Shown here piece after piece: positions 6,402 through 8,809 of a stretch of DNA of 8,809 nucleotides. Origin of the DNA: an uncultured Clostridia bacterium (GTDB lineage Bacteria > Bacillota > Clostridia > Oscillospirales > Ruminococcaceae); assembly GCA_947176675.1 (NCBI GenBank), contig CAMWRN010000083.1, positions 1 to 8,809 of the forward strand, in the 5' to 3' direction. The translations under genes and the position numbers were made by a program. The notes beneath the pieces are model-generated. The model had not been told where the DNA came from. It saw only the letters and a program-made list of their open reading frames with translations, and did no database searches. How positions within the stretch are numbered: the first letter of the stretch is position 1; the number at the start of each line of letters is the position of its first letter.

Positions 6402-6426
6402 AGAATTATGTTGTGTCTTTTTAGAT
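6380..6426 (+). repeat. Paired 16-bp direct repeats, candidate repressor operators
   Basis: TTGTGCCTTTTTAGAT (6380-6395) and TTGTGTCTTTTTAGAT (6411-6426) differ at one base and are offset by 31 bp, about three helical turns, so they present the same DNA face. The first copy fills the -35/-10 spacer of the perfect promoter and the second lies just downstream of the start site. This placement is typical of repressor sites; the adjacent XRE protein is the obvious candidate to bind. Confidence 0.55.
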
Positions 6427-6459
6427 GTATACCCTCAAAAAAGAAAGAAGGACTCCGGA

Positions 6460-6918
6460 ATGGGAAACAAATCAAAGAAAACAGTGCTTTTCTCCTGCAA
6501 ACCGTGTCTCACAGCCATGATGCCGTTTGTCCTTGCGGGATCGGCGTTTATTGTGTTGTGCGCTGTTCTCGGAGTGTGGCAGGTTGGTGCGTCTGTTTGC
6601 GGAATAGTTTTGATCTGTAAATTTACCGCCGTAAATTCAAACGGAGTAACTGTTACAGATATTTATGTGAAAAGCGGAAAAAGAACGGTACCGCTTGGCG
6701 AGATAACAAGTGTGGATTGTGAACAGAGCTTTGCCGGAAAACTTTTCGGATATGGGACAGTGGTGATCTGTACTTCCAATAAAAAGCTGTTTATCAGAGG
6801 GATTCCGCAAACCGAAGCTTTGCGGAATGAAATATCAAAACAGATAGACCTGTATCACTTCAACCGTACCTGCCGTCAGGCGGAACAGGCGCGGGAATTG
6901 ATGGAGAAAGAACTGTAA
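6460..6918 (+). CDS. Small membrane protein with bacterial PH (bPH2/YdbS-like) domain
   Basis: The 152-aa product has two close hydrophobic helices (about 18-36 and 38-54), then a cytoplasmic bacterial pleckstrin-homology-like domain. The signature of the family is LGEITSVDCEQSFAGKLFGYGTV, at 79-101: a strand, the conserved GKLFGYGTV turn, then VVICTSNKKLFIRGIPQ. The C-terminal tail (about 118-152) is helical and charged, including EQARELMEKEL. Such proteins are common in Firmicutes and their function is mostly unknown. Start: ATG 6460 with AGAAGGA (6446-6452) 7 nt upstream, downstream of the consensus promoter. A longer overlapping frame from 6408 is a different frame and not coding. Its partner may be only the divergent XRE regulator, which probably controls it. 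Confidence 0.8.
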   Translation: MGNKSKKTVLFSCKPCLTAMMPFVLAGSAFIVLCAVLGVWQVGASVCGIVLICKFTAVNSNGVTVTDIYVKSGKRTVPLGEITSVDCEQSFAGKLFGYGTVVICTSNKKLFIRGIPQTEALRNEISKQIDLYHFNRTCRQAEQARELMEKEL

Positions 6919-6931
6919 CGGTCGGTATATG

Positions 6932-6974
6932 GCGAAAATAAAAAACAGGTACGGAAAAATTTTTCCGTACCTGT
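6932..6974 (-). terminator. Perfect 30-bp palindrome; terminator of the cobU-pilT operon
   Basis: ACAGGTACGGAAAAA (6945-6959) is followed immediately by its exact reverse complement (6960-6974), giving 15-bp arms with no spacer. On the - strand the hairpin is followed by TTTTTATTTTC, so it ends transcription coming from pilT. On the + strand it is followed by GCATAAC, with no T-run, so any effect on the PH-domain transcript would depend on the hairpin alone. Confidence 0.75.
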
Positions 6975-6979
6975 GCATA

Positions 6980-7016
6980 ACTCCGCAGACCTTGTAACTG
7001 CCGGAACCTGCGGAGT
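6980..7016. terminator. Second hairpin between converging genes
   Basis: ACTCCGCAG (6980-6988) pairs with CTGCGGAGT (7008-7016), a 9-bp GC-rich stem with a 19-nt loop. On the + strand it is followed by the moderately T-rich ATAATTTGAACTTTATTT, so it may end transcription of the PH-domain gene. It starts 16 nt past the pilT stop on the other strand. Direction is not certain. Confidence 0.45.
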
Positions 7017-7032
7017 ATAATTTGAACTTTAT

Positions 7033-8094
7033 TTAGAATCCTGCCATTGAACGAAGTATCTTTTCAAGCTCCGTTCTATCGGCGCTGTATTCCATAGCTG
7101 TTTCGTAGGAAATAAGTTCCTTTTTGTAAAGCTTGGAAAGTGTATCGTTGAGGGTGCACATTCCCTGCTTTGCGCTGGACTGGATAGTGGATTCCATTTG
7201 CGGTATCTTGTTTGTGCGGATCAGATTTCTGATGGCGTCCGTTCCGACCATTATTTCAAGAGCGGCGATACGGTTTCTGCCGTCCATTGTGGGGACGAGA
7301 GTCTGAGCGATAACGCCCTGTATCATATTTGAAAGCTGTGCTCGTATCTGATCCTGTGATTCGGGAGGACAGGCGTCGATTATTCTGTCGATAGTCTGCG
7401 CCGCGCTTGATGTGTGCAGAGTTGCGAATACCAAGTGTCCCGTTTCGGCGGCGGTCATTGCAAGAGCTATAGTTTCATAGTCGCGCATTTCTCCTACGAG
7501 GATAACGTCGGGGTCTTCACGAAGCGCGCTCCGGAGGGCCTTGCTGAACGAGTCAACGTCCCTGCCGATTTCGCGCTGATGAATGGTAGCTTTATCCTGA
7601 ACGTATCTGTACTCAATAGGGTCTTCAATGGTGATAATGTGGCAGGCGCGGTTTCTGTTAATGTTGTCGATAATTGCCGCAAGGGTAGTGGACTTACCTG
7701 AACCCGTAGGACCCGTTACAAGGATAAGACCCCGCTTTTTCTGTGCAAGCTCGGTAAGCACAGGGGGCATTTTCAGTTCGTCCAGAGTGGGGATCTTATC
7801 GTTAAGAAGTCTTATGGAAGCAGCAAGGCGTCCGCTCTGGCGGAACACGTTTACACGCTGTCTTGCACCGTTTGCGATCTCAAAACTGAAATCTATGTCG
7901 TGACCCTCGGTAAGGAGTTTTTCCTGATCGGCGGAAAGAATAGAAAGAATGGTACGGTTAACAACGGTATCGCTTAGCTCGCCGAATTTGCGAAGCTCGC
8001 CGTTAATACGTACAACAGTGGGCGCGCCGACAGTAAGGTGGATATCAGAAGCTCCGAGGGAGCGGGCCTGCATAATAAATTCCTGAAAAGTCAT
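7033..8094 (-). CDS. pilT: Type IV pilus retraction ATPase PilT
   Basis: A 353-aa hexameric secretion/motility ATPase, full length for PilT. It depolymerises pilin at the cytoplasmic base of type IV pili and so drives twitching and retraction. The N-terminal PAS-like domain (1-100) contains SDIHLTVGAPTVVRINGEL (16-34). The RecA-like core shows Walker A GPTGSGKST (128-136), Asp box TIEDPIEY (155-162), Walker B DPDVILVGEMRD (194-205) with Glu202, and His box TAAETGHLVFATLHT (214-228). AIRNLIR (287-293) is the signature required for retraction and separates PilT from assembly ATPases of the PilB type. Start: ATG at 8094. AAAGGA lies about 12 nt upstream, a rather long spacing, and no better in-frame start exists. 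It follows the cobU-like gene by 20 nt on the same strand. No other pilus gene is in the window. Confidence 0.95.
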   Translation of the reverse strand: MTFQEFIMQARSLGASDIHLTVGAPTVVRINGELRKFGELSDTVVNRTILSILSADQEKLLTEGHDIDFSFEIANGARQRVNVFRQSGRLAASIRLLNDKIPTLDELKMPPVLTELAQKKRGLILVTGPTGSGKSTTLAAIIDNINRNRACHIITIEDPIEYRYVQDKATIHQREIGRDVDSFSKALRSALREDPDVILVGEMRDYETIALAMTAAETGHLVFATLHTSSAAQTIDRIIDACPPESQDQIRAQLSNMIQGVIAQTLVPTMDGRNRIAALEIMVGTDAIRNLIRTNKIPQMESTIQSSAKQGMCTLNDTLSKLYKKELISYETAMEYSADRTELEKILRSMAGF

Positions 8095-8114
8095 ATAGCT
8101 GCACTATCCTTTCA

Positions 8115-8660
8115 TTATTTAATTTTAAACTGGATTCCGCTTGCTGAAAGATATACCTCGTTGCACATATTGGCAATACGCTGATTTACAATGCCAAGTA
8201 TCTTTCTGAAAACAGCCTGATCGTGATTTTCGGGAGTGATGGAAAATCCTGTTTCAAGAGTGATTATGACCATCGTACCGTCTATGACCATAATGCTGTC
8301 GAACATATTGGTAACGTCCTCAATGATTCGTTTTTCGATCTCTTTTTCTTTTTGAGATGTGATAGACGAAATATCGGGGCACATTTTCCCGATTATTTGT
8401 GAAGTGTAGGAAGCAAGACTGTCAAAGATAACGAATTTGTGGTCGGTAAAATTCTCCGCCGGATTTTCGGTAATTCCGGGCTTGATGTCCCATTCCACAA
8501 AGTTCTGCTTGTTGCCGTATTCGATACGGTTAAGGGTGTCAGCGTCCACCTTTTCCGATGCGCAGAGATAAAGAACGTAGTCGCAGGCGGCAAGATAAGT
8601 GGTAGCCCATCTGGATTTGCCGCTTGAAGCTCCGCCCGTTATCAGGATCGTTTTCGACAT
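8115..8660 (-). CDS. cobU: CobU-like adenosylcobinamide kinase/guanylyltransferase, altered active site
   Basis: CobU phosphorylates adenosylcobinamide and then makes the GDP derivative in the nucleotide-loop pathway of vitamin B12 synthesis and salvage. The 181-aa product has family length. It shows P-loop GGASSGKS (9-16), YLCASEKVDADTLNRI (31-46), FDSLASY (79-85), ETGFSITPEN (136-145), NQRIA (159-163) and the closing EVYLSASGIQFKIK (168-181). The guanylylated histidine of Salmonella CobU sits in RIQHHKDGRPAHW. The matching segment here, RIEYGNKQNFVEW (45-57), aligns without gaps but has Tyr48 and Gly49 in place of both histidines. Kinase function may remain; guanylyltransfer by the known mechanism looks unlikely. 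Start: ATG 8660 with AAAGGA (8676-8671) 10 nt upstream. It probably shares a transcript with pilT. It could also be a repurposed P-loop paralogue. Confidence 0.75.
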   Translation of the reverse strand: MSKTILITGGASSGKSRWATTYLAACDYVLYLCASEKVDADTLNRIEYGNKQNFVEWDIKPGITENPAENFTDHKFVIFDSLASYTSQIIGKMCPDISSITSQKEKEIEKRIIEDVTNMFDSIMVIDGTMVIITLETGFSITPENHDQAVFRKILGIVNQRIANMCNEVYLSASGIQFKIK

Positions 8661-8734
8661 TTGATATCATTCCTTTCATATTGAATATGGGGAAAATCTG
8701 CTGTACGGTCAAAAAAGCAAATCTTTTTTCTTAA

Positions 8735-8775
8735 AATTACAATGTAATTGTAACATATTATCTTTCAATTGTAAA
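8735..8775 (-). promoter_or_regulatory. Putative cobU-pilT promoter with palindrome and repeated AATTGTAA
   Basis: On the - strand TTGAAA (8768-8763) and TACATT (8746-8741) with a 16-bp spacer form a modest promoter. The -10 overlaps a palindrome, AATTACA (8735-8741), one base, then TGTAATT (8743-8749). AATTGTAA also occurs twice on the + strand, at 8746-8753 and 8767-8774, 21 bp apart or two helical turns. This is compatible with a dimeric repressor. The region is very AT-rich, so chance is a real alternative. I see no B12-box-like riboswitch core in 8661-8809. Confidence 0.35.
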
Positions 8776-8809
8776 TAGAAATTTTAAAAAATTTGCCGGC
8801 GTGTTGCAG

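Noticed and set aside
7414..7903. Open frames on the + strand opposite pilT
   Set aside because: They are antisense shadows of a highly conserved ATPase gene, without ribosome binding sites or recognisable domains.
8711..8729. AAAAAAG-N5-CTTTTTT hairpin in the cobU leader as a terminator or attenuator
   Set aside because: The stem is 7 bp with a single G-C pair, too weak to be supported by sequence alone.
8661..8809. Cobalamin riboswitch before the cobU-like gene
   Set aside because: Only 149 AT-rich bases are visible, with no recognisable B12 box or multistem core. It could still lie beyond the window edge.

Overview
The window looks like chromosomal DNA from an anaerobic Clostridia bacterium, most like a rumen or gut Ruminococcus-type member of the Oscillospirales. 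The reasons are a lipoprotein GH5 endoglucanase, a PilT retraction ATPase, a cobU-like gene, purine-rich ribosome binding sites and a dense gene layout. Protein identities come from motifs I can see; no database search was possible.

Left edge (1-170): the end of a gene, probably the C-terminus of a heavy-metal-associated (HMA-like) domain, with an in-frame TGA and then a hairpin terminator. Region 2 (212-4415, + strand): a clean promoter (TTGACT-17-TAAAAT) starts a tightly packed operon. It holds an ApbE-type FAD:protein FMN transferase lipoprotein, a NusG-domain-II protein (EetA-like), a Gx-transporter/heptaprenyl-diphosphate-synthase-component-I membrane protein (EetB-like), a MATE-family exporter and an AraC-family regulator. 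The first three genes overlap at their stop/start codons and match the accessory part of flavin-based extracytosolic electron transfer loci. Region 3 (4447-5756, +): a GH5 endoglucanase lipoprotein with its own promoter, an inverted repeat just upstream of the -35, and a strong terminator.

Region 4 (5757-6990): an apparently gene-free stretch with an extended -10 element and a textbook terminator, so possibly a small RNA of about 156 nt. It is followed by a divergent pair: an XRE-type repressor (-) and a small two-helix membrane protein with a bacterial PH domain (+). The intergenic region holds a perfect consensus promoter and two near-identical 16-bp direct repeats 31 bp apart, which look like repressor operators. 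Region 5 (6945-8809, - strand): a probable cobU-pilT operon ending in a perfect 30-bp palindrome that serves as terminator. The CobU homologue lacks the histidine that is guanylylated in the characterised enzyme.

I see no CRISPR array, tRNA, rRNA, insertion sequence or clear phage gene. Most of the window is ordinary core or accessory chromosome. The items most worth following up are the putative operator pair, the altered CobU, the ApbE/EetA/EetB triad with an atypical ApbE motif, and the candidate small RNA.
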